Positions 32,797 to 40,992 of a stretch of DNA of 51,119 bases are shown one piece after another. Both the position numbers and the translations under genes were made by a program. The DNA is from Mucilaginibacter xinganensis (lineage in GTDB: Bacteria > Bacteroidota > Bacteroidia > Sphingobacteriales > Sphingobacteriaceae), in assembly GCA_026225055.1 (NCBI GenBank), contig JAMFSA010000238.1, positions 1 through 51,119 of the forward strand, given 5' to 3'. The notes beneath the pieces were generated by a model, which saw only the letters and a program-made list of their open reading frames with translations, ran no database searches and was not told where the DNA came from. Position 1 is the first letter of the stretch. Each line of letters begins with the position of its first letter.

Positions 32797-33150
32797 ATGG
32801 CGATTATAATCACCGATGAATGCATTAACTGCGGAGCCTGCGAACCAGAGTGCCCCAATAATGCTATTTATGATGCAGGGGCGGCCTGGAGGTTTTCAGA
32901 TGGTACAGGTTTAAAGGGTGTTATTGATTTTGGCGATGGCGTTACTTTAAATGCAGAAGAAGCACAAGCTGCTTTATCTGACGATATTTATTACATAGTA
33001 CCTGACAAATGTACCGAGTGTGTTGGTTTTCATGACGAACCACAATGTGCTGCCGTTTGCCCTGTTGACTGCTGCGTAGATGATGAAAATGTACGTGAGA
33101 CTGAAGAAGAGCTAATAGCTAAAAAAGAATGGCTACACATGAATGAATAA
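32797..33150 (+). CDS. Dicluster [4Fe-4S] ferredoxin
   Basis: The 117-aa cytoplasmic electron carrier has one cluster motif at the start, CINCGACEPECP (Cys9, 12, 15, 19), and the second as CTECVGFHDEPQCAAVCPVD with an eight-residue insertion between the second and third cysteines, as in Chromatium/YfhL-type ferredoxins. Between the clusters lies an inserted stretch of about 55 residues. An acidic C-terminus (ENVRETEEEL) fits partner docking. It is divergent from the acyl-CoA reductase and followed by a good terminator, so it is a single-gene unit. Confidence 0.95.
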   Translation: MAIIITDECINCGACEPECPNNAIYDAGAAWRFSDGTGLKGVIDFGDGVTLNAEEAQAALSDDIYYIVPDKCTECVGFHDEPQCAAVCPVDCCVDDENVRETEEELIAKKEWLHMNE

Positions 33151-33181
33151 TATTTCATTTTTTATAATTTAAGAATTTTAT

Positions 33182-33214
33182 AAAAAAAGGAAGGCTTTAT
33201 GTCTTCCTTTTTTT
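33182..33214 (+). terminator. Intrinsic terminator of the ferredoxin gene
   Basis: A perfect inverted repeat (AAAAAAAGGAAG and complement) with a nine-base loop ends in a run of seven T. It lies 32 bases after the ferredoxin stop. Confidence 0.85.
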
Positions 33215-33273
33215 ATATTGGAATTTAATCAACTTTAAACTTAAATTTTCGTAAAAGCATCTATTTCTTATAT

Positions 33274-34047
33274 ATGGAGTACGGTATTTGTAATTTAGCG
33301 GTAATACCAATGCGGGCTGCGCCGGATGAACTAAGTGAGATGATATCACAAGTATTATTTGGTGAAGCATTTGAGATTTTAGAATGGGCAGAGAAGTGGG
33401 TGCTGATAACTACAACCGCTGATAATTATACAGGCTGGATAGGCCGTTTACAATTTACCATGCTTAGCCACATGGGGTGGCTGCAGCTAAAGCGCGAAAA
33501 ACCACCGCTAACTTATGGCCCGGTTACACAAGCCTGGAAAAAATCTGATAACACTATTTTGTATTTACCTATAGCCAGTTCACTTGCTTTTTTTGAAGGA
33601 AACAGCTGTAAAATAGGTAATGAAAAGTTTGAGATACTTGGGCCAAAAGGTGATATTGAAAATTTTACAAATACGGCAAAATCCTTTTTAAACGCGCCTT
33701 ATTTATGGGGAGGCCGCACACATTTTGGTATTGACTGCTCGGGCTTTACACAGGCTGTATATAAGCTATATAGTATAAACCTAAAGCGTGATGCCAGTTT
33801 ACAGGCAGAGCAGGGCGACACTATACTCAGATTGGATGATGCGCATTTAGGCGATCTTGCTTTTTTTAGTAATAAAGAGGGCCGCGTGGTACACGTAGGA
33901 ATAATGCTGAAAAATGAAAAGATCATCCATGCTTCGGGTAAAGTGAAGATTGATATTATTGATGAGAAGGGAATTTACTCAGAAGAGTTAAAACGCTATA
34001 CGCACGACTTTCATTCCATTAAACGCCATACCGCATTGCATTGGTAG
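33274..34047 (+). CDS. NlpC/P60 (C40) cell-wall peptidase with SH3-type N-terminus
   Basis: The 257-aa protein should cut peptide stems of peptidoglycan. The C-terminal NlpC/P60 domain has the catalytic Cys155 in FGIDCSGFTQAVY and His207 in VVHVGIM; the third residue follows as His in the IIHASG strand. Residues 1-125 hold two bacterial SH3-like domains (PDELSEMISQVLFGEAFEIL with WVLITT and GWIGR). No signal peptide is visible, so it may act in the cytoplasm on recycled muropeptides, as YkfC does. The epimerase at 6689 belongs to the same pathway but is distant. Confidence 0.92.
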   Translation: MEYGICNLAVIPMRAAPDELSEMISQVLFGEAFEILEWAEKWVLITTTADNYTGWIGRLQFTMLSHMGWLQLKREKPPLTYGPVTQAWKKSDNTILYLPIASSLAFFEGNSCKIGNEKFEILGPKGDIENFTNTAKSFLNAPYLWGGRTHFGIDCSGFTQAVYKLYSINLKRDASLQAEQGDTILRLDDAHLGDLAFFSNKEGRVVHVGIMLKNEKIIHASGKVKIDIIDEKGIYSEELKRYTHDFHSIKRHTALHW

Positions 34048-34956
34048 TTAATCGAACTTAATATCCCAGATAATTATTTTTTTATCATCGCTTACAGAAA
34101 TCAGCTGATCACCATTCCATACCACTTTATTAATGGATAGGAAATGACTGGCGAATCCTTTTTCACGGCTGATAACCTTGTATAGTTTAAAATCGTCCGA
34201 TCCCCATAGCTTTATGCTTTTATCCATGCTGGCAGTAGCAAAATAAGGCTGGGTAGGATGGAAGGCGATATTATTTACGGCAAACAGGTGGGCCGGGATA
34301 TTTTGGATCAGCTCAAATGAGTGGGTATCCCATATTTTAACCTGCGCATCCCTGCTGCCCGAAATAAGGTACTCGCCATTGGGCGCATATTGTAAGGAAA
34401 ACACCGCCATGCTATGGCCCGCCAACGCTTTTATGGGCGTGTAATCTTCCAGATCATAAATCCTCACCAAATTATCGCGGCAGCCAAAAGCAACTTGTTT
34501 TTCATCAGGGGAAATACTAATACAGCGTATGGTATCATCAGAAACCTTAACTGCGTGGATCAATTCAAAAGTGTTGATGTTCCAGATAGAAACTGTACCA
34601 TCTTCGGATGCGGCGAGCAATTCATTTTTACTCGTTGCGAACTTGATATCGAATATAGGCTTAACGTGATGTTTTAAAAGCTTGATAACTTTCTGTTGGA
34701 TAAAATCAAACACCACAATATCGCCTGTACGCAAGCCTGCAAACAGGTAGGGGAAACCCGGCGGACAAAGTATAGCATACACAGAAGCAGGCACCGGGAA
34801 CATCACTTTTATAAAAGCGTTGGTCTTTAAGCTCCATTCTACCACGCCCTTGTCATTACCACCGGTAAATAATATACCCGGTTTTTGTGAAAGTTCGGCA
34901 GTAAAAATGGGGTTGCTGTGCCCGGTAAGTTCTGTTGTTTTTTCTACTGAGATCAT
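34048..34956 (-). CDS. WD40-repeat beta-propeller protein
   Basis: From ATG 34956 the product is 302 aa and consists of about seven WD40 blades. Clear blades end in ASEDGTVSIWNI, GCRDNLVRIYDLE, GSRDAQVKIWDT, ASMDKSIKLWGS and SDDKKIIIWDI. There is no signal peptide or other domain, so it is a pure scaffold propeller in the cytoplasm. An upstream extension to 35013 is translated repeat DNA and was not used. It follows hisIE after a repeat spacer and ends exactly where the convergent peptidase gene ends. Its partner is unknown. Confidence 0.9.
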   Translation of the reverse strand: MISVEKTTELTGHSNPIFTAELSQKPGILFTGGNDKGVVEWSLKTNAFIKVMFPVPASVYAILCPPGFPYLFAGLRTGDIVVFDFIQQKVIKLLKHHVKPIFDIKFATSKNELLAASEDGTVSIWNINTFELIHAVKVSDDTIRCISISPDEKQVAFGCRDNLVRIYDLEDYTPIKALAGHSMAVFSLQYAPNGEYLISGSRDAQVKIWDTHSFELIQNIPAHLFAVNNIAFHPTQPYFATASMDKSIKLWGSDDFKLYKVISREKGFASHFLSINKVVWNGDQLISVSDDKKIIIWDIKFD

Positions 34957-34961
34957 ATTGT

Positions 34962-35027
34962 GAGTAGGCAGTTGAGAGCAGGCAATTTGCAATTTACTAC
35001 AAGGTAACTGCAAACTGCCTGCTGCAA
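34962..35027. repeat. GCAGGCA-type spacer, 7-base register, inverted arms
   Basis: Units GTAGGCA, GTTGAGA, GCAGGCA, ATTTGCA, ATTTACT run in seven-base register, followed by AACTGCA, AACTGCC, TGCTGCA in the opposite sense. The arms can pair. It lies between hisIE and the WD40 gene. Confidence 0.65.
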
Positions 35028-35028
35028 A

Positions 35029-35616
35029 CTACTTATGTCTTTGCTCTAAATTTTTAGCGATGGTTTCCAATGTAATGCCTTTTTCGCGCAGTAATACCAG
35101 TAAATGGAACACCAGGTCGGATGATTCATTGATCAGGTCGAACTCTGTTTCGGCTAAGGCAGCTATTACGGTTTCAACGCCTTCTTCGCCAACTTTTTGC
35201 GCTATTTTGTTTAATCCTTTGTTACGCAGCTTGTTTACATATGATCCTTCTACCGGGTTTTCGTAACGGTCGGCTATGATCTGCTCCAGTTCTAATATAA
35301 AGTTCTGGTTGTAGGTCGTTTTAAAGCAGCTGCGGTCGCCGGTGTGGCAGGTTGGGCCATCGGGTTTAACTTTTATCAGGATGGTATCCTTATCGCAGTC
35401 GATATCGATACTTTTAACATGCAGAAAGTTATTGCTGGTTTCACCTTTGGTCCACAGCCTGTTTTTTGAGCGGGAAAAAAAGGTTACTATGTTTTCCTTT
35501 ACGGTTTTATCATAGGCTTCCTGGTTCATATAGCCCAGCATTAACACTTCAAGCGTGTGCTCATCCTGTATAATAACCGGAACCAATCCGTCTGTTTTAT
35601 TGAAATCTATTTCCAT
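35029..35616 (-). CDS. hisIE: Bifunctional phosphoribosyl-AMP cyclohydrolase / phosphoribosyl-ATP pyrophosphatase
   Basis: This 195-aa fusion does steps 2 and 3 of histidine synthesis. HisI covers residues 1 to about 105, with the metal-site pattern DCDKDTILIKVKPDGPTCHT and a second Cys in GDRSC. HisE follows (about 110-195) with the acidic helix motif KVGEEGVETVIAAL. The ATG at 35616 gives MEIDFNKTDGLVPVIIQDE, the normal start; longer forms run into the palindromic repeat. It is the last his gene, separated from hisF by a GNAT gene and repeats. Confidence 0.96.
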   Translation of the reverse strand: MEIDFNKTDGLVPVIIQDEHTLEVLMLGYMNQEAYDKTVKENIVTFFSRSKNRLWTKGETSNNFLHVKSIDIDCDKDTILIKVKPDGPTCHTGDRSCFKTTYNQNFILELEQIIADRYENPVEGSYVNKLRNKGLNKIAQKVGEEGVETVIAALAETEFDLINESSDLVFHLLVLLREKGITLETIAKNLEQRHK

Positions 35617-35631
35617 TTTATATATAAATGT

Positions 35632-35713
35632 CGTCATTGCGAGGAACGAAGCAATCCCAAACTATGCAGATCGGATTTGCAAATCGGGGATTGCTTCGTT
35701 CCTCGCAATGACG
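35632..35713. repeat. GTCATTGCGAGG-type palindrome, copy 3, intact
   Basis: Two perfect 27-bp arms (35632-35658 and 35687-35713) flank a 28-base loop. The copy is almost identical, loop included, to that at 37149. It lies just before the hisIE start on the transcript. Confidence 0.95.
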
Positions 35714-35737
35714 CGTTGATTAGTCTTTTATTATTCC

Positions 35738-35846
35738 GCTGTCTGTGTCCACACAGGCAGCTATTCATTTATCAGTTAAGCTGTTTGTGAGGACACAAAC
35801 AGCGGGAGGGATTGATTTTTCCGTTGTCTGTGCCCTCACAGACAAC
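35738..35846. repeat. Array of three 24-bp hairpins at ~42-base spacing
   Basis: Hairpins at 35738-35761, 35780-35803 and 35823-35846 share the stem GCTGTTTGTG or close variants, each with a four-base loop. The last two have perfect 10-bp stems. The third ends on the GNAT stop codon. The middle unit is inverted relative to its neighbours if judged by its loop. Confidence 0.85.
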
Positions 35847-36358
35847 TATTTCCAATCTTCTCTCGTAATTACATACACAACGCCCGGCTGTTCACCACAA
35901 TCGCTATCATGACTATATTTTAAGCCGAGTTTTTTAAACACATTTATCGATGCCGTGTTTTCAATCATGGCTGTGCCAATAATTTCATCAAGATTAAGCA
36001 CTTTAAAGCCATAATCCAAACAAGCTATTGAAGCTTCTGTTGCATAGCCTTTACCCCAGTGGCGTTTAAGCAGGCGATAACCAAGGTCTGAATATTTTTT
36101 ATCCTCCAGATATTTCAACCCGCACCAGCCTATATAATCGCCGGTTTGTTTATCGAATATATTTAAGCGGCCCTGGTCATATTTTTCATATTGATCGTAA
36201 TTCCTGATAAAATCAAGAACTTCATCTATATTATCATATGCGCCTGACCCCACATACCTGGTTACATCCGGGTCGCTGTTCAGTTCAAACAGATGAGCAG
36301 CATCCTCTTCACTAAACTGCTTTAATATTAACCGTTCTGTTTTCAGTTGAATAGCCAT
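35846..36358 (-). CDS. GNAT acetyltransferase, RimJ/RimL-like
   Basis: The 170-aa protein starts IQLKTERLILKQFSEEDAAH, as RimJ/RimL-type acetyltransferases do, and has the acetyl-CoA loop region RLLKRHWGKGYATEASIACL plus IENTASINVFKKLGLKY near the end. It should acetylate a protein N-terminus or small amine. It sits between hisF and hisIE within the histidine operon, flanked by the palindromes at 35632 and 37149, so it is probably an insertion into the operon rather than a his gene. Confidence 0.92.
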   Translation of the reverse strand: MAIQLKTERLILKQFSEEDAAHLFELNSDPDVTRYVGSGAYDNIDEVLDFIRNYDQYEKYDQGRLNIFDKQTGDYIGWCGLKYLEDKKYSDLGYRLLKRHWGKGYATEASIACLDYGFKVLNLDEIIGTAMIENTASINVFKKLGLKYSHDSDCGEQPGVVYVITREDWK

Positions 36359-36364
36359 GCGGTG

Positions 36365-37129
36365 TTATTCAGCAAGTGTTCTTACCTCAATATTATTTTG
36401 CCTTAATACTTCTTTCAGGTCGGGAATCAGGATCTCGCCATAGTGAAATACCGATGCTGCTAAAGCTGCGTCGACATTGGTTTTCTTAAATACATCAACA
36501 AAATGCTGTACTGAACCCGCACCGCCAGAAGCTATAACCGGGATATGCACCGCATCATTAATGATCTTCAAAAGGCCATTATCAAAACCGGCTTTTGTAC
36601 CATCATGATCCATCGAAGTCAATAAAATCTCACCCGCGCCGCGACTTTCAGCTTCCAGTATCCAATCCAATGTTTCCTTTTCGGTAGGGATACGTCCGCC
36701 GTTTAAATGTACTATGTTTTTATTGCCTGATACACGGGTATCCACAGCTATCACCACAAACTGCACACCAAATGCCTTAGCCAGTTCATCAATCAAAGCC
36801 GGGTTGCGCACGGCTGCAGAGTTGATGGAGATCTTATCGGCACCTGCATTTAATAATGCGTCTGCATCGGCAATTTCGTTAATGCCACCGCCTATGGTAA
36901 AGGGAATGTTTACCTGTCTTGCAACAGATTTAACCAGCTCAACCATGGTTTTACGGCGCTCATGCGTAGCGGTGATGTCAAGGAATACCAGTTCATCGGC
37001 ACCCTGTCGGGAGTAGTTCCATGCCAGTTCAACCGGGTCGCCGGCATCACGCAGGTCAACAAAGTTTACGCCTTTTACGGTACGTCCGTCTTTAACGTCG
37101 AGACAGGGGATGATTCGCTTACTCAGCAT
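36365..37129 (-). CDS. hisF: Imidazole glycerol phosphate synthase, cyclase subunit
   Basis: HisF (254 aa) makes imidazole glycerol phosphate and AICAR from PRFAR, using ammonia from HisH. Start LSKRIIPCLDVKDGRTVKGV with the catalytic Asp in CLDVKDG; the second catalytic Asp lies in ILLTSMDHDGTKAG; phosphate sites are in FTIGGGI and VIASGGAGS. It is separated from hisA by a palindromic repeat of the GTCATTGCGAGG type. Confidence 0.98.
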   Translation of the reverse strand: MLSKRIIPCLDVKDGRTVKGVNFVDLRDAGDPVELAWNYSRQGADELVFLDITATHERRKTMVELVKSVARQVNIPFTIGGGINEIADADALLNAGADKISINSAAVRNPALIDELAKAFGVQFVVIAVDTRVSGNKNIVHLNGGRIPTEKETLDWILEAESRGAGEILLTSMDHDGTKAGFDNGLLKIINDAVHIPVIASGGAGSVQHFVDVFKKTNVDAALAASVFHYGEILIPDLKEVLRQNNIEVRTLAE

Positions 37130-37148
37130 GATTTATTGTATATGAGTT

Positions 37149-37230
37149 CGTCATTGCGAGGAACGAAGCAATCCCTAACTATGCAGATCGGATTTGCAAA
37201 TCGGGGATTGCTTCGTTCCTCGCAATGATG
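37149..37230. repeat. GTCATTGCGAGG-type palindrome, copy 4, intact
   Basis: Arms at 37149-37175 and 37204-37230 match copy 3 with a single change near the right end (ATGATG for ATGACG). The loop also matches copy 3. It lies between hisA and hisF. Confidence 0.95.
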
Positions 37231-37263
37231 CTTTGAATTTTTTGAGTGAGCCTGCGGCTCAAT

Positions 37264-38013
37264 TTATATAGACATCAGCGATTCTAAATTCCAGTTCTTT
37301 ATTTCATCAATGGTGATATGCCCCTCGTAAATGGCTTTTCCAACTACGCATGATTCTACCTTGATATTGTTCAGTTGTTCAATATCATGCATAGAACTTA
37401 CACCTCCCGAAGCTATCAGTTTAATGAAGGGCGAATGATCGAGCAGTTTTTCATACAGATCGATACCTGCTCCGCCCAGTTTGCCATCTTTGTTAATATC
37501 GGTACATAGGAAACGGAAAAAGCCCAGAGCAAGGCATTTATCAACGTAATCCATCAGCTTAATTGGTGAGCTTTCCATCCAGCCGGAGTATTTAATCACC
37601 TCGTCCAGAACATCAATGGCGATAACCACACGGTCGCCATATTTGTCTTTGCCTACTAAGGCCTTGCTCAGGTCCTTTAAAAAGTCGGGGTTGGTGATGG
37701 CTTGTGTGCCTACAATAACGCGGTGCACACCGGCATCAAGCAATTCCTTAACTTTTTCAATACTGCGGATACCGCCTCCGTATTGTACCTGCATGTCTGT
37801 TTTTTTGATCACATCAAACAGGTATTGTTGGTTAGAGAAATCGTTTTTGGCACCGTTAAGGTCGATAATATGTATGAAATTTGTACCGTGCGACTGGTAC
37901 CGTTCAATCATTTCTTCTAAAGTAACGTCATATTCAGTTACCTGCTGATAATCACCCTCGCGTAGCCTTACCACTCTTTTATTTAAAATATCAATAGCAG
38001 GAATAATATACAT
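37264..38013 (-). CDS. hisA: ProFAR isomerase
   Basis: HisA (249 aa) isomerises ProFAR to PRFAR. Catalytic Asp near the start in IIPAIDILNKRVVRL and the second in FLCTDINKDGKLGGAG; VQYGGGIRS and LIASGGVSS form the two phosphate sites of the half-barrels. It starts four bases after the hisH stop, so the two are coupled. Confidence 0.98.
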   Translation of the reverse strand: MYIIPAIDILNKRVVRLREGDYQQVTEYDVTLEEMIERYQSHGTNFIHIIDLNGAKNDFSNQQYLFDVIKKTDMQVQYGGGIRSIEKVKELLDAGVHRVIVGTQAITNPDFLKDLSKALVGKDKYGDRVVIAIDVLDEVIKYSGWMESSPIKLMDYVDKCLALGFFRFLCTDINKDGKLGGAGIDLYEKLLDHSPFIKLIASGGVSSMHDIEQLNNIKVESCVVGKAIYEGHITIDEIKNWNLESLMSI

Positions 38014-38017
38014 GGTC

Positions 38018-38608
38018 TTATATTTTTGAAAAGTTAGTTAAAAGTGTTTCACCGTATTTGCCGGATTTTTCAGGGTGAAATTGCACCCCGTAGAAATTAT
38101 CCCGCCAAATTGATGCCGAAAATTTATTGTTGTAATCTGTTGACGATAAAGTATATGCTTCATCATACTCAATAAAGTATGAATGTACAAAGTAAAAGTG
38201 TGATCCGCCCGGAATATTTTCAAATAATGGGTTTCCTTTTTCAGGAAAAGTTTGATTCCAGCCAGTATGGGGCACTTTATAATCTGGACTGTCTTTAAAA
38301 CGCAGGGTTTTTACCGGGAATATGTCCAGTAAAGTTGAATCACCTTCTTCGGAGTAGGAGGTAAGTAATTGCATGCCTACACAAATGCCCAAAACAGGTT
38401 TTGTAAGCGATTTTATTTTAGGGATAAGCCCGGTTTGTTCCAATTTGTTCATGGCCGCGCCTGCATGCCCTACGCCGGGGATAATATAACGGTCGTACTG
38501 GTCAAAATCTTCTTCTTTAAAGATCATGCCATGGGGAATCCCCAACCGCTCCAATGCAGCAATAAGTGAGAATATGTTTCCGGCGCCGTAGCTTATTATA
38601 CCAACCAT
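38018..38608 (-). CDS. hisH: Imidazole glycerol phosphate synthase, glutaminase subunit
   Basis: HisH (196 aa) supplies ammonia to HisF. The class I amidotransferase triad is visible: nucleophile Cys in VLGICVGMQLL, and His/Glu in YGVQFHPEKSG. The oxyanion strand region YIIPGVGHAGAAM is normal. It lies directly before hisA and after a repeat spacer behind hisB. Confidence 0.98.
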   Translation of the reverse strand: MVGIISYGAGNIFSLIAALERLGIPHGMIFKEEDFDQYDRYIIPGVGHAGAAMNKLEQTGLIPKIKSLTKPVLGICVGMQLLTSYSEEGDSTLLDIFPVKTLRFKDSPDYKVPHTGWNQTFPEKGNPLFENIPGGSHFYFVHSYFIEYDEAYTLSSTDYNNKFSASIWRDNFYGVQFHPEKSGKYGETLLTNFSKI

Positions 38609-38615
38609 TTTTTTA

Positions 38616-38688
38616 AAGATTCAAGAATTAAGAGTCAGGAATCAGGAAGCTTCAAATCTTGCCTCCTGATTCTTAACTCTTGATTCTG
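38616..38688. repeat. Spacer of AGGAATC/AAGAGTC units with inverted arm
   Basis: Left arm 38618-38650 reads AAGAATT, AAGAGTC, AGGAATC, AGGAAGC in seven-base register; right arm 38660-38686 is close to its reverse complement (CCTCCTGATTC, TTAACTC, TTGATTC). A hairpin of about 27 pairs with mismatches forms between hisB and hisH. Confidence 0.75.
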
Positions 38689-38690
38689 TT

Positions 38691-39839
38691 CTACAATACT
38701 CCCTTAGTACTTGGTAAAACCATATTATTTACATCGCGCCTTACGGCCATTTTTATGGCTTTGGCAAAGGCTTTAAATATGGCCTCAATTTTATGGTGTT
38801 CGTTCTGTCCTTCAGCTTTTATATTCAGGTTGCATTTTGCTGCATCTGAAAACGATTTGAAGAAATGATAGAACATTTCCGTAGGCATTTCGCCTATTTT
38901 TTCCCTGTTAAATTCCGCATCCCAAACTATCCAGTTACGGCCACCGAAATCAATGGCTACCTGTGCCAGGCAATCATCCATCGGCAGGCAAAAACCATAG
39001 CGTTCAATGCCTCTTTTGTTGCCTAATGCTGTGGCGAAAACTTCACCCAGCGCAATACCTGTATCCTCAATGGTATGGTGCTCATCAATATGCAGATCGC
39101 CCTGGGCAATAATTTCCAGGTCGATATTGCCATGCCTTGCAATTTGATCAAGCATATGATCAAAAAAATGCAGGCCAGTGCTCACTTTGGCTTCGCCTTT
39201 ACCGTCGAGGTTTATTTTTATTTTGATGTCTGTCTCTTTGGTTGCACGATGATTTTCGGCAACGCGTTCACCTAGTTTCAGAAATTCGTAGATCTTTTCC
39301 CAATCAGTAGTTTCTAAAGCTACTGTGCTTTGTATTTTGGCGTTCTCATCATCGGTAAACTCTTTACCACCCAGACCCGGATTTTCATTTAGCCAGATAG
39401 CTTTAGCGCCCAGGTTATAGCCCAGTAAAACATCATTCTTACGGTCGCCGATAGTGTAAGAGTTTTTCAGATCGTACAGCTCCGTATCAAAATATTGCGT
39501 TAACAAACCTGTGCCCGGTTTGCGGGTAGGGGCGTTATCAGCAGGAAATGTACGGTCGATACAGATATTTGAAAACACTACACCTTCATTCTCCAATGTT
39601 TTAAGGATGAAGTTTTGTACGGGCCAAAAAGTATCTTCCGGAAATGAGGCTGTGCCCAAGCCATCCTGATTACTTACCATTACCAGTTCAAAATCAAGCT
39701 CTTTAGCTATTTTTGGTAGGTATTGCAACGCGCCGGGGTAAAACTCCAGCTTGGCAAATGAATCTATCTGCTCATCAGCGGGTTCTTTTATAATGGTTCC
39801 GTCGCGGTCAACGAAAAGTATTCTTTTGGGGTAACTCAT
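38691..39839 (-). CDS. hisB: Bifunctional histidinol-phosphatase / imidazoleglycerol-phosphate dehydratase
   Basis: The 382-aa fusion does steps 7 and 9. The HAD-type histidinol phosphatase at residues 1 to about 170 has nucleophile Asp in ILFVDRDGTII and TIGDRKNDVLLGYN. The IGP dehydratase (about 190-382) has manganese-binding FFDHMLDQIARHG and DEHHTIEDTGIALG, and later EHHKIEAIFKAFA. This E. coli-like fusion is shared by Bacteroidota. It overlaps hisC by four bases. Confidence 0.97.
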   Translation of the reverse strand: MSYPKRILFVDRDGTIIKEPADEQIDSFAKLEFYPGALQYLPKIAKELDFELVMVSNQDGLGTASFPEDTFWPVQNFILKTLENEGVVFSNICIDRTFPADNAPTRKPGTGLLTQYFDTELYDLKNSYTIGDRKNDVLLGYNLGAKAIWLNENPGLGGKEFTDDENAKIQSTVALETTDWEKIYEFLKLGERVAENHRATKETDIKIKINLDGKGEAKVSTGLHFFDHMLDQIARHGNIDLEIIAQGDLHIDEHHTIEDTGIALGEVFATALGNKRGIERYGFCLPMDDCLAQVAIDFGGRNWIVWDAEFNREKIGEMPTEMFYHFFKSFSDAAKCNLNIKAEGQNEHHKIEAIFKAFAKAIKMAVRRDVNNMVLPSTKGVL

Positions 39840-40891
39840 TTGTAATTCTGTAATGTTTGCAGTAAAATATCATTTTCCGCAGGCGTACCAACGGTTATAC
39901 GTAAACAACCCTCACAAAGGTCTACTTTTGAGCGATCGCGTACAATAATGCCTTTGTCTACTAAAAAATTATAGATGCCTTTCGGATCGGTTGTTTTTAC
40001 TAAGATGAAGTTGGCATCAGATGGGAAGATATCCAGCACAAAATCAAAATCTTTAAGTATTAGTACCAACCTATCGCGTTGCAGCAGGATCTCTTTTATC
40101 CAGCTGTTCACCTGGTCAACGTTTTGCAGCGCCTTTAAGGCCAGTTCCTGCGATGCTTCGTTGATGTTGTATGGCGGTTTAACCTTGTTCATTACCTCGA
40201 TGATCTCTTCGCTGGCAAAGGCCATGCCGATGCGTAAACCGGCCAGTCCCCATGCTTTAGAGAGGGTTTGCAGTACAACAAGGTTGGCATACTCGGTAAG
40301 CTCCTGTATAAATGTTTTTTGGCGACTAAAATTGATATAAGCCTCATCAATAACTATTAACCCACTGAAATTGGCCAGTAAGGTTTCAATGTCATCGCGG
40401 TTAATAGAGTTGCCTGTTGGGTTATTTGGCGAGCATATGAAGATCATTTTGGTTTGCTCATTAATAGCCTCGGCAATACCTTCCAGATTAAGCTGGTACT
40501 CTTCGGTAAGTGGTACTTTGTTAATCTTTATATCATTGATATTGGCCGATACCTCGTACATGCCATAAGTTGGCGGTACCAGTATCACATTATCAACACC
40601 CGGATTACAAAAGCTGCGGAACAGTACGTCTATCGCTTCATCGCTGCCATTGCCTAAAAATATATTGCGGGGTGGTACGCCTTTTATATCGCTCAGGCGC
40701 TTTTTTACTTTGTATTGCAGTGGATCGGGGTAGCGGTTGTATTGCTGCTCCAGTGGTGAGCCATATGCATTTTCATTGGCATCTAAAAAAATACTCGCCT
40801 CACCTTTGTATTCATCGCGTGCTGATGAGTAGGGTACAAGGTTTTTTATATTTTTTCTTATAATTTTATCTATGCTGAACATGGTATTCAT
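39836..40891 (-). CDS. hisC: Histidinol-phosphate aminotransferase
   Basis: HisC (351 aa; 348 if the ATG at 40882 is used) is a fold-type I PLP enzyme. SSARDEYKGEASIFLDANEN near the start is the family signature; GNGSDEAIDVLFR lies at the cofactor phosphate; the PLP lysine is in QTLSKAWGLAGLRIG. It transfers the amino group to imidazole acetol phosphate. A palindromic repeat separates it from hisD. Confidence 0.97.
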   Translation of the reverse strand: MNTMFSIDKIIRKNIKNLVPYSSARDEYKGEASIFLDANENAYGSPLEQQYNRYPDPLQYKVKKRLSDIKGVPPRNIFLGNGSDEAIDVLFRSFCNPGVDNVILVPPTYGMYEVSANINDIKINKVPLTEEYQLNLEGIAEAINEQTKMIFICSPNNPTGNSINRDDIETLLANFSGLIVIDEAYINFSRQKTFIQELTEYANLVVLQTLSKAWGLAGLRIGMAFASEEIIEVMNKVKPPYNINEASQELALKALQNVDQVNSWIKEILLQRDRLVLILKDFDFVLDIFPSDANFILVKTTDPKGIYNFLVDKGIIVRDRSKVDLCEGCLRITVGTPAENDILLQTLQNYK

Positions 40892-40900
40892 TCTTTGATT

Positions 40901-40983
40901 GTCATTGCGAGCGATAGCGGGTAATCTCGTCGCCTAGATATTGAACGCGACGAGTTTGCTTCGTCGTTCCTCCTCGCAATGAC
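40901..40983. repeat. GTCATTGCGAG-type palindrome, copy 5, variant interior
   Basis: The outer arms GTCATTGCGAG (40901-40911) and CTCGCAATGAC (40973-40983) are conserved. The interior differs (CTCGTCGC and GCGACGAG pair instead), so it is a distinct subtype placed between hisD and hisC. Confidence 0.8.
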
Positions 40984-40992
40984 ATGTTATTA

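Noticed and set aside
34048..34956. Membership of the WD40 gene in the histidine pathway
   Set aside because: It follows hisIE in the same direction but is separated by a repeat hairpin and has no enzymatic motif; position alone is not evidence.
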